From assembly GCF_001494635.1 (NCBI RefSeq), contig NZ_LOJF01000001.1, forward strand, positions 930,001-994,000: a stretch of DNA of 64,000 nt. Direction: 5' to 3'. Shown one piece after another: positions 7,636 through 16,922 of the stretch. Below the pieces are notes generated by a model. That model had not been told where the DNA came from, did no database searches, and was given only the letters and a program-made list of their open reading frames with translations. How positions within the stretch are numbered: position 1 is the stretch's first letter; every line of letters starts with the position of its first letter. The stretch comes from Tractidigestivibacter scatoligenes (GTDB taxonomy: Bacteria > Actinomycetota > Coriobacteriia > Coriobacteriales > Atopobiaceae). The position numbers and the translations under genes are program-made.

Positions 7636-9441
7636 CTACTCGGACTTGATGCACCCAAACGGGCACACCTGCTCGCACTGGCCGCAGCCCACGCACTGCG
7701 TGGGGTCGATGATGGCGTAGTTTGTCTCGTCCTTGCCCAGCGCCGGGCAGCCAATCTGGATGCAGGTGCCGCAGCGTCGGCAGTCGCGGATGACGGGCGC
7801 GGGCTTGTGCGTGCGGTCAACCAGTCGGCACGGCGAGCGGAAGATGACCACCGAGAGCAGGTCCTCGTGCGAGACGGCCTCCTTGAGCGCTGCGCGCACG
7901 GCCTTCAAGTCCTGCGCGTCGGCCTCGATGACCTCGTCGACGCCAATGGCGCGGCAGAGCGCGGGCAGATCGAGCGGGCGCCCAGCCGGACGGTCGAGAA
8001 CCGAGGGCTTCTCGTCCGCGTCCACCAGCGGGCTGATGCGCGCGCCCTGCTCGGAGAGGGTAAGGCCGTTCACGGGGTTGCCCTGCGTGCCGGTCATGGC
8101 AGTGGTGCGGTTGTCTAGGATGAGCAGCGTGCCCTTGCCCCCGTTGTAGGCGGTGCCGAGAAGCGACGTGATGCCGGAGTGCGCAAAGGTGGAGTCGCCA
8201 ATGACGCCAATCACGGGGCGCTTGGTGCGCTCAGGGATGCCGGCAAGCTCCATGCCGTGGCTCATGCTGAGGGAGGCGCCCATGTCGATCACCGAGTCGA
8301 CGGCGCGGAAGGGCGCGACGGCTCCCAGCGTGTAGCAGCCAATGTCGCCGGTCACGATGGCCTTCATGCGGCGCAGCTCGTTGAAGACCAGGCGGTGCGG
8401 GCAGCCGGCGCAGAACGCGGGCGGGCGAGGAGGAAGGTCCTTCGCGGCCTCGAGGTGCGCGGGCGTGGCCACGCCAAAGCTCCGCTGGATGTCGGCGGGG
8501 AAGATCTCGCCGGAGCGGGGGAGCGGTGCCGCGGGCGGCTCGGAGAGCTTGACGCCCAGCGCGGCCACGTGGTCGCGGAAGTAGCGGCAGGACTCCTCCA
8601 CTACGTAGACCTTCTCCACCGAGGCCGCAAAGCTCGCGAGGAGCTTGGGCGGCAGCGGCCAGGTGAGGCCCAGCTTGAGCGTGGATGCCTCGGGCAGCGC
8701 CTCGCGCACGTGGTTATAAAGGGCGCCGGCAACGATGATGCCAACCTTGGTGTCGCGCATCTCGACGCGGTTGAGGTCGCTTGTCTCGGCAAACTCCACC
8801 AGGGCATCCTCGCGCTCGTTGGTCACGCGGGTGCGCGCCACGGCGTAGGCGGGCATCATGACGTACTTGCTGGGCTGGCTCTGGTAGTCGCGCGGAGCGG
8901 CGGCCTCAAGGTCGCGCTCATGGGCGCACTCGACCATGGTCCTGGTGTGGGCGATGCGCATGGTCTCGTGGAGAATGACCGGCGCGTCGAAGCGCTCGGA
9001 GATGTCGAACGCCTTGCGCGTGAAGTCGTAGGCCTCCTGGGAGTCCGACGGGTCAAGGCACGGCACGCGCGCAAATGCGGCGTAGTTCCTCGTGTCCTGC
9101 TCGTTCTGGGAGCTGTACATGGACGGGTCGTCGGCGACGAGAAGCACCAGGCCGGCGTTCACGCCCGTGTTGGTGACGCTCATGAACGGATCGGCCGCAA
9201 CGTTTAGGCCCACGTGCTTCATGGTGACCAGCGTGCGCACGCCGCCCATGGCAGAGCCAATGCCCACCTCGAGGGCGACCTTCTCGTTGGGTGACCACTC
9301 GCAGTAGACGTCGCCGTGCTGCACGAGGTTCTCGAGGGTCTCGGTGGAAGGCGTGCCGGGGTAACCCGTTCCCACGCCTGCGCCTGCCGACCACGCCCCC
9401 TCGGCGATGGCCTCGTTGCCCGACAGTAGCTGCTTTCCCAT
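7636..9441 (-). CDS. iorA: Indolepyruvate:ferredoxin oxidoreductase, alpha subunit
   Basis: A 601-aa catalytic subunit with TPP and two 4Fe-4S clusters. Order: pyrimidine-binding domain (GVGTGYPGTPSTE near the N terminus), a linking domain, the TPP pyrophosphate domain (CPHRLVFNEL, TGDIGCYTLG, GDSTFAHSG), and a C-terminal ferredoxin domain with CRRCGTCIQIGCP and CVGCGQCEQVCPFGC. Everything expected for activity is present. With iorB and the adjacent acyl-CoA synthetase it points to aromatic amino acid fermentation with ferredoxin as electron sink. Confidence 0.95.
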   Translation of the reverse strand: MGKQLLSGNEAIAEGAWSAGAGVGTGYPGTPSTETLENLVQHGDVYCEWSPNEKVALEVGIGSAMGGVRTLVTMKHVGLNVAADPFMSVTNTGVNAGLVLLVADDPSMYSSQNEQDTRNYAAFARVPCLDPSDSQEAYDFTRKAFDISERFDAPVILHETMRIAHTRTMVECAHERDLEAAAPRDYQSQPSKYVMMPAYAVARTRVTNEREDALVEFAETSDLNRVEMRDTKVGIIVAGALYNHVREALPEASTLKLGLTWPLPPKLLASFAASVEKVYVVEESCRYFRDHVAALGVKLSEPPAAPLPRSGEIFPADIQRSFGVATPAHLEAAKDLPPRPPAFCAGCPHRLVFNELRRMKAIVTGDIGCYTLGAVAPFRAVDSVIDMGASLSMSHGMELAGIPERTKRPVIGVIGDSTFAHSGITSLLGTAYNGGKGTLLILDNRTTAMTGTQGNPVNGLTLSEQGARISPLVDADEKPSVLDRPAGRPLDLPALCRAIGVDEVIEADAQDLKAVRAALKEAVSHEDLLSVVIFRSPCRLVDRTHKPAPVIRDCRRCGTCIQIGCPALGKDETNYAIIDPTQCVGCGQCEQVCPFGCIKSE

Positions 9442-9495
9442 GCGCTCTCCTCTCCCGGCGGACTGCCCGCCTGTGTTGCCTATTCGGTGGGCCCG

Positions 9496-11133
9496 CTAGG
9501 CCTTGTTCTCCTGGTCTACCAGGCGTGCCGCCCCGTACCTCTCGCGCAGGAGCGGCTTCTCGATCTTGCCCGTGGGGTTTCTTGGCACCTCGGCAAAAAT
9601 CACCTTGCGCGGCCGCTTATAGCGGGGGAGCGCCAGGCAGAACTCGTTGATGTCCGCCTCGGTGGTGTCCTCGCAGCCGGGCTTGAGCTCGATGATCGCC
9701 GCGGGTATCTCGCCCAGGCGCTCGTCGGGCAGGCCAATGACGGCCACGTCCTGGATGGCAGGGTTAGAGGCGAGAAAGTCCTCGATCTGCACGGGGTAGA
9801 GGTTCTCGCCGCCCATCACGATGACGTCTTTCTTGCGGTCGACCAGCCAGTAGAAGCCGTCCTCGTCCTGGCGTGCCATGTCGCCGGTGTGGAGCCAGCC
9901 GTCGATGAGGGTCTCGGCCGTGGCCGCGGGGTCCTTGTAGTAGCACTCCATGAGGCCCGGGCCCTTCACGCAGAGCTCGCCCACCTCGCCGGGCGTGACC
10001 TCCTCGCCCTTCTCGTCCACAATCTTGCACTCCCACTGGTAGCCGGGAACGCCGATGGCGCCCACGTGGTCCACGTTCTCCACGCCCAGGTGGACGCAGC
10101 CGGGCCCGCAGGACTCCGAGAGACCGTAGTTGGTGTCGTACTGCTGGTTGGGGAAGACCTTGAGCCAGCGGTGCACAAGGCTCTTGGGCACGGGCTGGGC
10201 GCCAATGTGCATGAGGCGCCACTGGTCGAGGTGGTAGTCCGAGAGGGTGACCGTGCCCTGCTCGATGGCGAGAAGGATATCCTGCGCCCAGGGGACGAGC
10301 AGCCACACGATGGTGCAGCGCTCGTTGGAGACGGTTTCGAGGATGGTCTTGGGGCTCACGCCGCGCAGGAGCACGCCGCGTCCGCCCACGGCGAGCGATC
10401 CCATCCAGTGCATGATGGCGCCGGTGTGGTAGAGCGGCGGGATGCAGAGAAAGACGTCGTCGTGCGTTTGGCCGTGGTGCTTCTGCTCCATGATGGCGGC
10501 CTGGGTGAGGCTCTGGTGGTGGTGCAGGATAGCCTTGGGGAAGCCGGTGGTGCCCGAGCTAAAGTAGACCGCCGCGTCCTCGTCCTCGGAGAGCGGGATC
10601 ATGGGGTCTGCCGAGGAGCACAGGCCTACGAGCTCCTGGTAGGGCTCGGCCCAGGTGGGGCAGTCGTCGCCCACATAGAAGAGCAGACGGCCCTTCTGGA
10701 TCTGGGGGACGATCTCCTCGACGCGGCCGGTGAACTCGGGGCCAAAGACCAGGATGTCGGCGTCGGACTTCTCGATGCAGTAGCGTATCTCGTCGGAGGA
10801 GTAGCGGAAGTTGAGAGGCACCACGGTGGCGCCGCTCTTGAGCACGCCAAAGTAGATGGGGAGCCACTCGATGCAGTTGTAGAGCAGGACGGCGACCTTG
10901 TCGTCCTTCCGGATGCCGCGTGAGAGCAGCAGGTTGGCAAAGCGGTTGGCCTTCTCGTCAAAGACCTGCCAGGTCATCTCGCGGCGAAAGGGCTCGTCGT
11001 CCGTGGTCTCGACGAGTTCGTACTCGCGCCAGGTGATGTGGCGGTTCTCGTGGCGCTGGGGGTTCACCTCCACGAGGGCGACCTCGTTGGGGTAGAGCTC
11101 GGCGTTCTTGCGCAGCATGTCGACGATGGTCAC
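9496..11133 (-). CDS. AMP-forming acyl-CoA synthetase (ANL superfamily)
   Basis: A 545-aa adenylate-forming ligase that makes an acyl-AMP, then an acyl-CoA. The P-loop is FSSGTTGFPKA; NYGLSESCG, GWLHTGDMA, DRKKDVIVMGGENLYP and the catalytic lysine in NPTGKIEK are all intact. GTG 11133 has GGAGG just upstream; the ATG five codons on is too far from it. The neighbouring iorAB makes arylacetyl-CoA likely as substrate or product, so the enzyme may activate arylacetates or related carboxylates; specificity is not readable from sequence. It is first in the minus-strand cluster, 54 nt before iorA. Confidence 0.88.
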   Translation of the reverse strand: MTIVDMLRKNAELYPNEVALVEVNPQRHENRHITWREYELVETTDDEPFRREMTWQVFDEKANRFANLLLSRGIRKDDKVAVLLYNCIEWLPIYFGVLKSGATVVPLNFRYSSDEIRYCIEKSDADILVFGPEFTGRVEEIVPQIQKGRLLFYVGDDCPTWAEPYQELVGLCSSADPMIPLSEDEDAAVYFSSGTTGFPKAILHHHQSLTQAAIMEQKHHGQTHDDVFLCIPPLYHTGAIMHWMGSLAVGGRGVLLRGVSPKTILETVSNERCTIVWLLVPWAQDILLAIEQGTVTLSDYHLDQWRLMHIGAQPVPKSLVHRWLKVFPNQQYDTNYGLSESCGPGCVHLGVENVDHVGAIGVPGYQWECKIVDEKGEEVTPGEVGELCVKGPGLMECYYKDPAATAETLIDGWLHTGDMARQDEDGFYWLVDRKKDVIVMGGENLYPVQIEDFLASNPAIQDVAVIGLPDERLGEIPAAIIELKPGCEDTTEADINEFCLALPRYKRPRKVIFAEVPRNPTGKIEKPLLRERYGAARLVDQENKA

Positions 11134-11390
11134 GTTGCCTCCAAATGACCCGGTGTTTGCGGGAGGCGCCTGGTGGCGGCTGCGGGCGCGTGTAGCGCGA
11201 CGGCAGCATTTGACATTCTAGACGGCTGGGCTGTGGCGGGGTGGGGGAGATTGCACTTGCGGCGAGAATTGCCTCCGCGGCTGGCGCTGTGGTGCCGCGC
11301 GATTTCGCCGGTTAGAGGTGTCTAATCGTTCGGAAAATTCTTAAACGGCGAGATGACGCGGCATTGACGAGAAGGCCTGGACAAAAAATC

Positions 11391-11545
11391 TCGTCCGGGC
11401 GCCAAATTGACGCCGGAGGGCGGGTTCCCGCAGCAATCACGTACGAAACCCCTTCTCGGGTGCCATTTTCTCGCCCAAGGGCGGGTTTTCGCAGCACCGG
11501 AGACCAAAAGTGGCGCTCCGGCGTCTCGCCTGTCGAGAGGCGCCA
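11391..11545. repeat. Hairpin repeat array, locus 2
   Basis: Two to three hairpin units between divergent genes: CGTCCGGGCGCC/GACGCCGGAGGG followed by the tail CCCGCAGCAATCACGTAC, then a CTCGGGTGCC.. unit with tail TTTTCGCAGCACCGG, then CTCCGGCG pairs. Same family as locus 1. Beyond this and the operator at 11654 I see nothing in the 606-nt gap between 11134 and 11739. Confidence 0.55.
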
Positions 11546-11653
11546 CCACCGCGCGCCGAGAAGCGCCGCCAACTCCAGCCGCCGCGTTCCTCTCGCCCCG
11601 CGTTAACGCTTCTTCAGCCTTTCTCGATCCGGGGTTGATTTTTTTCAAATCTG

Positions 11654-11670
11654 GGTCAAAATATTTGACC
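11654..11670. promoter_or_regulatory. Perfect 17-bp palindrome, candidate operator of the radical SAM gene
   Basis: GGTCAAA-ATA-TTTGACC, perfectly symmetric 7-3-7, lies 70 nt before the start at 11740 in an AT-rich patch preceded by a T run. Size and symmetry suit a dimeric repressor such as a TetR-family protein; no such regulator is in the window. Confidence 0.45.
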
Positions 11671-11739
11671 GTCCATACAAAGGTGCGAAAAATCGGTGGA
11701 AGGCAGTTCGACCACCGCCACTGGGCGAAAGGAACAACC

Positions 11740-13254
11740 ATGCAGTCGAAAATCGCGCACGCAGCTGAGCGCAAGGCGTTTAGCATCGCAATCGACCAGG
11801 CCATCAAGGGCGTCAGGAGCGATCACCCCGAGGAGGCCATCAACAAGTTCCTGGACATGGGCGGCAAGCTCCTCGCCGACACCGCGCCCGACATGGCAAA
11901 CTCCCTGCGCAAGGCATTCTACCCTGGTTCCAAGTGGGAGAACTTCCTCATTGAGCTGGTGAGGGACCGCGTTGACCCCAACATCTTGAAGACCGCCGTC
12001 CTAAACGGCGCCTACGAGTCCGCGTTCCGCGGCCTGCGCGAGACCACCCAGTCTGCCGAGAAGTACCAGTGCAACGTGCCCTGGATCATCATCTTCGACC
12101 CCACGAGCGCCTGCAACAAGCACTGCATCGGCTGCTGGGCCGCCGACTACGGCAACTCCCTCAACCTCTCCTTCGATGACATGGATCGCCTTGTCACCGA
12201 GGCCAAGGCGCTGGGCACGCACTTCTTCATGATGACCGGCGGTGAGCCCCTGGTGCGCAAGAAGGACGTCGTCCGCCTTGCTGAGAAGCACGATGACTGC
12301 ATCTTTGGCCTCTTCACCAACGGCTCGCTCATCGACCAGAAGCTCTGCGACGACTGCAAGCGCCTGGGCAACATCGTGTTCTCGATGTCGCTCGAGGGCT
12401 TCAAGACCGCCAACGACGGTCGCCGCGGTGACGGCTCGTTCGACGAGGTTGTTCGCGCCATGGACCTCATGACTGAGAATGGCGTGCCCTTTGGCATCTC
12501 TACCTGCTATACGCGCAACAACGTCGAGGACGTCACCTCCGACGAGTACTACGACTTCATCATCGAGCACGGTGCGCTGTGGCAGTGGTACTTCCACTAT
12601 ATGCCCGTGGGCGAGGGCGCCAACGCCGACCTCATGCCCACCATCGAGCAGCGCGAGTACATGATCGACCGTATCCGCAAAATCCGCGACTACGAGGGCG
12701 GCAAGCCCATCATGGCCATGGACTTCCAGAACGACGGCGAGTTCGTGGGTGGCTGCATCGCCGGCGGCCGCGTGTTCTGCCACGTCAACGCCCGCGGTGA
12801 CGTGGAGCCCTGCGTCTTCATTCACTACTCCAACGCCAACATTCACGAGAAGAGCTGGCTGGAGTGCCTGCAGCAGCCCATCTTCCAGGAGTATCGCGCC
12901 AACTGGCCCTGGAACGACAACATGCTGCGCCCCTGCCCCATGCTCGAGAACCCGCAGGTTCTGCCCAAGATGGTTCACGAGGCAGAAGCCAAGTCCACGG
13001 AGTACACCTCGCCGGAGGACGTCGACCACCTGTGCGCCCGCACGGCTAAGTACGCCGAGAAGTGGGCGCCCGAGGGCGACCGCATCTGGGTCGAGGAGCA
13101 CCCCACCGGCAAGAAGATCTACGAGGACAACATCTCGATGATGGATGTCGACAAGAAGGCCAAGATGCTTGCCGAGAAGGACGCCGAGCTTGACTCGCAG
13201 GTTGAGGAGAAGCTTGCGGAGGAGGAGAAGGAGGCCGTCGGCGCAGCCAAGTAG
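11740..13254 (+). CDS. Radical SAM protein with SPASM-like C-terminal cluster region
   Basis: A 504-aa radical SAM enzyme. The SAM-binding 4Fe-4S motif CNKHCIGC lies near residue 125, followed by MMTGGEPL (the GGE motif). A C-terminal set of cysteines (GCIAGGRVFCHVNARGDVEP, then EPCVF and RPCPM) looks like an auxiliary cluster. About 120 N-terminal residues precede the barrel and the last ~60 residues are a charged, coiled-coil-prone tail (KKAKMLAEKDAELD). The ATG at 11740 is preceded by AAAGGA. I cannot name the substrate; proteins of this shape are known in anaerobes without an assigned role. It appears monocistronic, with its own operator and terminator. Confidence 0.85.
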   Translation: MQSKIAHAAERKAFSIAIDQAIKGVRSDHPEEAINKFLDMGGKLLADTAPDMANSLRKAFYPGSKWENFLIELVRDRVDPNILKTAVLNGAYESAFRGLRETTQSAEKYQCNVPWIIIFDPTSACNKHCIGCWAADYGNSLNLSFDDMDRLVTEAKALGTHFFMMTGGEPLVRKKDVVRLAEKHDDCIFGLFTNGSLIDQKLCDDCKRLGNIVFSMSLEGFKTANDGRRGDGSFDEVVRAMDLMTENGVPFGISTCYTRNNVEDVTSDEYYDFIIEHGALWQWYFHYMPVGEGANADLMPTIEQREYMIDRIRKIRDYEGGKPIMAMDFQNDGEFVGGCIAGGRVFCHVNARGDVEPCVFIHYSNANIHEKSWLECLQQPIFQEYRANWPWNDNMLRPCPMLENPQVLPKMVHEAEAKSTEYTSPEDVDHLCARTAKYAEKWAPEGDRIWVEEHPTGKKIYEDNISMMDVDKKAKMLAEKDAELDSQVEEKLAEEEKEAVGAAK

Positions 13255-13289
13255 GCGCTGATTGGTTCTCTCGCGCGTAAGCGTTTGTC

Positions 13290-13331
13290 GCCCCGTTGCT
13301 GCTGCCGGATGGCCGTGGCGACGGGGCTTTT
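13290..13331 (+). terminator. Terminator after the radical SAM gene
   Basis: GCCCCGT (13290-13296) pairs with ACGGGGC (13321-13327), followed by TTTT; the 24-nt loop can itself fold. Typical intrinsic terminator 35 nt after the stop codon. Confidence 0.6.
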
Positions 13332-13362
13332 GCTTGCGCCGGTTGGCGACGACTGGGGGCGT

Positions 13363-13391
13363 GGGATTTTGTTGCCCGGTAATGGAATCCC
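13363..13391. promoter_or_regulatory. 29-bp dyad, copy upstream of the HAD gene
   Basis: GGGATT-N3-TTGCC-C-GGTAA-N3-AATCCC, a two-part palindrome. The same design recurs at 21592-21620 before gltB. It lies 62 nt before the HAD start. It may be an operator or a short interspersed repeat. Confidence 0.45.
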
Positions 13392-13453
13392 GTGTCACGC
13401 TCCGCACTGCCGTATGCTCTTCTCAGCAGACTGCGCACGAGAAGGGAAGCGTC

Positions 13454-14374
13454 GTGATAAAGCTCGCACTCTCGGACCTCGACAACACCTTGATTCCCTA
13501 TGGCAAGGGTCGCGCGTCGGACGCGGCGATTGCCGCTGTGCGCGCCGTGAACGCCGCGCCGGGCGTGCTTGCCGGCCCCATCTCCGGTCGGACCGTTGCC
13601 ATGATGTCGTGGATGTTCGAGAACAACGCGGCCGACTGCTTCCAGACTGGCGTCTTTGTGAACGGCCAGGTCGTGCGCCTGCGTGGACGCGTGATCTACC
13701 AGGAGGTTCCAGCGCGCAAAAGTCTCGAACGCTTGATTGCCTACCTGCGCAAACGTGACGGCGAGAGGACCGCCCTTACCGCCTACGACAACGACCGCGA
13801 AGACAGCGACGTTGTCGTAGGCATCACGGACGAGGAGCTTGCGCGTCACCCCAAGGCCTTTCGCGCGTTTCACTGCACGTCGGCGCACATTCCGGCCGGC
13901 ACGTACGTGAAGAACAACATCCACAGCGACCACTCGCGCGCCCACATGGAGGACCTCCGCCAGGACCTGGTCCGCGACTTCCCCGAGTTCGACTTCGTCT
14001 TTCCCAGCGCCGCTTCCTCCACGTTGGACATCCTGCCCGCCGGCGTCTCCAAGATGAGTGGCCTTACAATCCTCATGGACCAGCTGGGCATAGGTCTTAA
14101 CGAGGTCTGCGTCTTTGGAGACTCCGAGAATGACCTGGCCATCATCGAGGGCGTACCCAATTCCGTCGCCGTCTCGAATGCGGCTCCTGAGGTTGCGGCA
14201 GCGGCGCGCTGGCACATTGGCGCGGTGACCGAGGACGCGGTTGCCGACGCCCTTCTCGACATCGCTGCAGCAGCCAAGACGGGCGCCATGCCCGCATTCA
14301 TGTGCGAAGAGGGCGAGAACCGCTGCGGCGCCGGCGCACCAACCACGTGCGTTAGCCCCGCCCCCATGGGGTAG
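13454..14374 (+). CDS. Cof-type HAD-IIB family hydrolase
   Basis: A 306-aa haloacid dehalogenase-superfamily phosphatase. Motif I is SDLDNTLIP at residues 7-15, motif II is the GPISGRT stretch near 43, and motifs III/IV are in GVSKMSG and FGDSENDLAI in the C-terminal third. The ~130-residue cap between them is type C2B, as in Cof/YidA sugar-phosphate phosphatases. GTG 13454 follows GAAGGGA; ORF readings further upstream would run across the terminator and dyad. The tail after ~290 is low-complexity and may be unstructured. Substrate unknown, probably a sugar phosphate. Confidence 0.85.
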   Translation: MIKLALSDLDNTLIPYGKGRASDAAIAAVRAVNAAPGVLAGPISGRTVAMMSWMFENNAADCFQTGVFVNGQVVRLRGRVIYQEVPARKSLERLIAYLRKRDGERTALTAYDNDREDSDVVVGITDEELARHPKAFRAFHCTSAHIPAGTYVKNNIHSDHSRAHMEDLRQDLVRDFPEFDFVFPSAASSTLDILPAGVSKMSGLTILMDQLGIGLNEVCVFGDSENDLAIIEGVPNSVAVSNAAPEVAAAARWHIGAVTEDAVADALLDIAAAAKTGAMPAFMCEEGENRCGAGAPTTCVSPAPMG

Positions 14375-14427
14375 GTAGACAAGTGGCGCGCGCAAAAGCG
14401 CGCCTACCGAGAACCTCGAGGAGATGC

Positions 14428-15381
14428 ATGCATATGGAGTTCCAGGAGCTCAAGGACTGCAGGTTCGACGGGTCGGGCCACTTCAAGCTCGGCGACTACC
14501 CAACGGACGTCCACGTGGAGAAGAAGCTCAAACCCAGCTTCGAGGCCCTCACCGAGGCAAACACCCAGCGCATGGCCGAGCTCCAGGACAAGCTCTACGC
14601 CGAGGGCCGCGAGGGCGTCGTGGTCATCCTGCAAGCCATGGATGCGGCCGGCAAGGACTCCACCATCAAGCACGTAATGAGCGGCATAAACCCCCAGGGC
14701 GTCACGGTGGCAAGCTTCAAGCAGCCCTCCTCGGAGGAGCTCGCGCACGACTTCCTCTGGCGCGCCGTCACCAGGCTCCCGCGTCGCGGCTGCATTGGCC
14801 TCTTCAACCGCAGCTACTACGAGGACGTGCTGGTGGTGCGCGTGCACGATCTCCAGAAGACCTACCGTATGCCCAAGCGCGTGATTGACACCCCCAAGGA
14901 CGACTTCTTTGAGCAGCGCTACCGCCAGATCCGCGACTTCGAGCGCTACCTGTGGGAGAACGGCTACCGCGTGCTCAAGATCTTCCTCAACGTGAGCAGC
15001 GCCGAGCAGCGCAGGCGCTTCCTCGACCGCATCGACGACGAGTCCAAGAACTGGAAGTTCTCCTCGTCCGACGTGACCGAGCGCCAGCTGTGGCCCAAGT
15101 ACATGGCCGCCTACGAGCACTGCATCGACCGCACTGCTACCAAGGAGGCGCCCTGGTATGTGGTCCCGGCGGACCAGAAGTTCTACGCGCGCTGGCTCGT
15201 CTCGGAGGCAATGGTCCACACGCTCGAGGCATGCGACCCGCACTACCCGGAGCTGCCCGCCGAGCAGCGCGACGACCTGGAGTCCGCGCGCCAGGGCTTG
15301 CTTGCCGAGACGGGCGGCCACGATGACCGCTCCGAGCGCGACGCAACCGAACTCGATGCCGCCGAGCGCGAGAACGACTAA
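14428..15381 (+). CDS. ppk2: Polyphosphate kinase 2 family phosphotransferase
   Basis: A 317-aa PPK2 protein that transfers phosphate between polyphosphate and nucleotides (class cannot be fixed by eye). Walker A is AMDAAGKDSTIKH near residue 75; the lid region NRSYYEDVLVVRVH and the KWKFSSSD-like segment NWKFSSSDVTER follow, all typical of the single-domain class I/III enzymes. ATG 14428 has GAGGAG 5 nt before it; ATG 14434 two codons on is an alternative. The last ~30 residues are acidic. Gene stands alone between a HAD and a transporter on the same strand. Confidence 0.9.
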   Translation: MHMEFQELKDCRFDGSGHFKLGDYPTDVHVEKKLKPSFEALTEANTQRMAELQDKLYAEGREGVVVILQAMDAAGKDSTIKHVMSGINPQGVTVASFKQPSSEELAHDFLWRAVTRLPRRGCIGLFNRSYYEDVLVVRVHDLQKTYRMPKRVIDTPKDDFFEQRYRQIRDFERYLWENGYRVLKIFLNVSSAEQRRRFLDRIDDESKNWKFSSSDVTERQLWPKYMAAYEHCIDRTATKEAPWYVVPADQKFYARWLVSEAMVHTLEACDPHYPELPAEQRDDLESARQGLLAETGGHDDRSERDATELDAAEREND

Positions 15382-15420
15382 CATAACCCAAGGTATGTGG
15401 CGCAACGAGAGGGGACGCGC

Positions 15421-16287
15421 ATGTGGGTTCTAGCTGCGGTGGGTTCGGCGGTCTTTGCGGGCATCACATCAATTCTTGCCAAGTGCGGAATCCGCCACAC
15501 CGACTCTGACGTGGCCACTGCCGTTCGCACCATCGTCGTCCTGGCGTTTGCGTGGCTCATGGCGGGCGTGGTTGGCTCCATCCCCACCATCGGCCAGATA
15601 ACGCCCAACTCGCTGCTCTTCCTGGCGCTCTCGGGTCTCGCCACTGGCGCGAGCTGGATCTGCTACTTCAAGGCACTCTCGATGGGCGACGTCAACAAGG
15701 TCGTGCCCATCGACAAGTGCTCCACGGTGCTCACGGTGCTTCTCGCCATCGTGCTCTTTGGCGAGACCGAGAACCTTGCCGTGAAGCTTGTGGGCTGTGC
15801 GGGGATCCTTGTTGGCACCTTGATGATGATTGAGCGCAAGCAGCAGGACCACGACGTCCAGGGGCGCTCATGGATGTGGTACGCCGTGGGTTCTGCCGTC
15901 TTTGCCGCGCTTACGTCGATCCTCGCCAAGGTGGGCATCGAGGGCGTGGAGTCAAACCTTGCAACGGCCATCCGCACCTGCTTTGTGCTGGTCATGGCAT
16001 GGGTGGTTGTGGCCATGCGTGGCAAGCTGGGCGAGGTGCGCGGCATCGACAGGCACGAGCTGTTCTTCATCTGCCTTTCCGGCGTTGCCACGGGCGCCTC
16101 GTGGCTCTGCTACTACTACGCCATCCAGACGGGTGTGGTCTCGGTGGTGGTTCCCATCGACAAGCTGTCCATCGTGGTGTCCATGGCCTTCTCGGCGGCG
16201 GTCTTCAAGGAGACCTACACCAAGCGCTCGCTCACAGGCCTAGCCACAATCGTGGCGTCCACGCTTCTGATGGCGTTCTTTAGGTAG
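15421..16287 (+). CDS. EamA-family transporter (DMT superfamily)
   Basis: A 288-aa inner-membrane protein with ten predicted helices in two EamA repeats; the repeats are visibly related (GSAVFAGITSILAKCGI at the start, GSAVFAALTSILAKVGI near residue 155; ATGASW and VVPIDK in both). Exporters of amino acids or metabolites and nucleotide-sugar carriers share this fold; cargo unknown. ATG 15421 has GAGAGGGGAC upstream; the earlier GTG is less well placed. Confidence 0.88.
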   Translation: MWVLAAVGSAVFAGITSILAKCGIRHTDSDVATAVRTIVVLAFAWLMAGVVGSIPTIGQITPNSLLFLALSGLATGASWICYFKALSMGDVNKVVPIDKCSTVLTVLLAIVLFGETENLAVKLVGCAGILVGTLMMIERKQQDHDVQGRSWMWYAVGSAVFAALTSILAKVGIEGVESNLATAIRTCFVLVMAWVVVAMRGKLGEVRGIDRHELFFICLSGVATGASWLCYYYAIQTGVVSVVVPIDKLSIVVSMAFSAAVFKETYTKRSLTGLATIVASTLLMAFFR

Positions 16288-16307
16288 GGGCGCGACGGCA
16301 GACTGGC

Positions 16308-16922
16308 CTACTCGGCCTTCACGGCGTTGGACGTGTCGGCGATGGTTCTCACGATCTCCTCTGCCTCGGCAGTGTCCTTAAAGATCACGGGCAGGAAGTG
16401 CTTGGAGCAGCCGTTCTCCACATAGACGCTTGCCCTGTTGCCCATGGCGATGAGAACCGCGCCAACAATGACGAGCAGGACGCCCAGTAGCCCTACCTGG
16501 GTTACCCCGAAGAGGGCCACGGCCACGGCTATGGCGCCCAGGATGATGAGCATACGGGCAACGCCAATGTACTTGTTGGCAGACCCAAGCCCCACCGCGG
16601 TGACGGACCGCATGGGGATAACCTCGTAGCCCGTCTTGTCGGTGACAATGATGCTACGCTCGGTGGTGCGTACCTGGATATTGTCTCGGCTGATGACAAC
16701 CGAGCTACTTCCGGCGTCATAGGTTCTGGTGCGGCCCTTCTCCAGCGCATGGGAGTATCGGCCGGCCTGGGCCCCGGTGGCACTGCTCGGGCGAGCCTTG
16801 TGCGTTGCCGGCGTGGGGGCGACTCTCCTGGCTGGCGCCCCGTCGACCTTCCGTCCGCAGTGCTTGCAGAACCTGGCGCCGTCTTCAAGGCTCTTTCCGC
16901 AGTAAGGGCAGGTACGTGACAT
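16308..16922 (-). CDS. Zinc-ribbon membrane protein of unknown function
   Basis: A 204-aa protein: residues 5-25 form a zinc ribbon (CPYCGKSLEDGARFCKHCG), followed by a Pro/Ala/Thr-rich linker to ~70, a beta-rich segment, then two hydrophobic helices around residues 122-162 (MLIILGAIAVAVALFGVTQV and GLLGVLLVIVGAVLIAMG) and a short cytosolic tail. It is convergent with the EamA gene. Zinc-ribbon plus membrane anchor proteins are common in Actinobacteria and Firmicutes; I do not recognise a specific function. Confidence 0.75.
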   Translation of the reverse strand: MSRTCPYCGKSLEDGARFCKHCGRKVDGAPARRVAPTPATHKARPSSATGAQAGRYSHALEKGRTRTYDAGSSSVVISRDNIQVRTTERSIIVTDKTGYEVIPMRSVTAVGLGSANKYIGVARMLIILGAIAVAVALFGVTQVGLLGVLLVIVGAVLIAMGNRASVYVENGCSKHFLPVIFKDTAEAEEIVRTIADTSNAVKAE

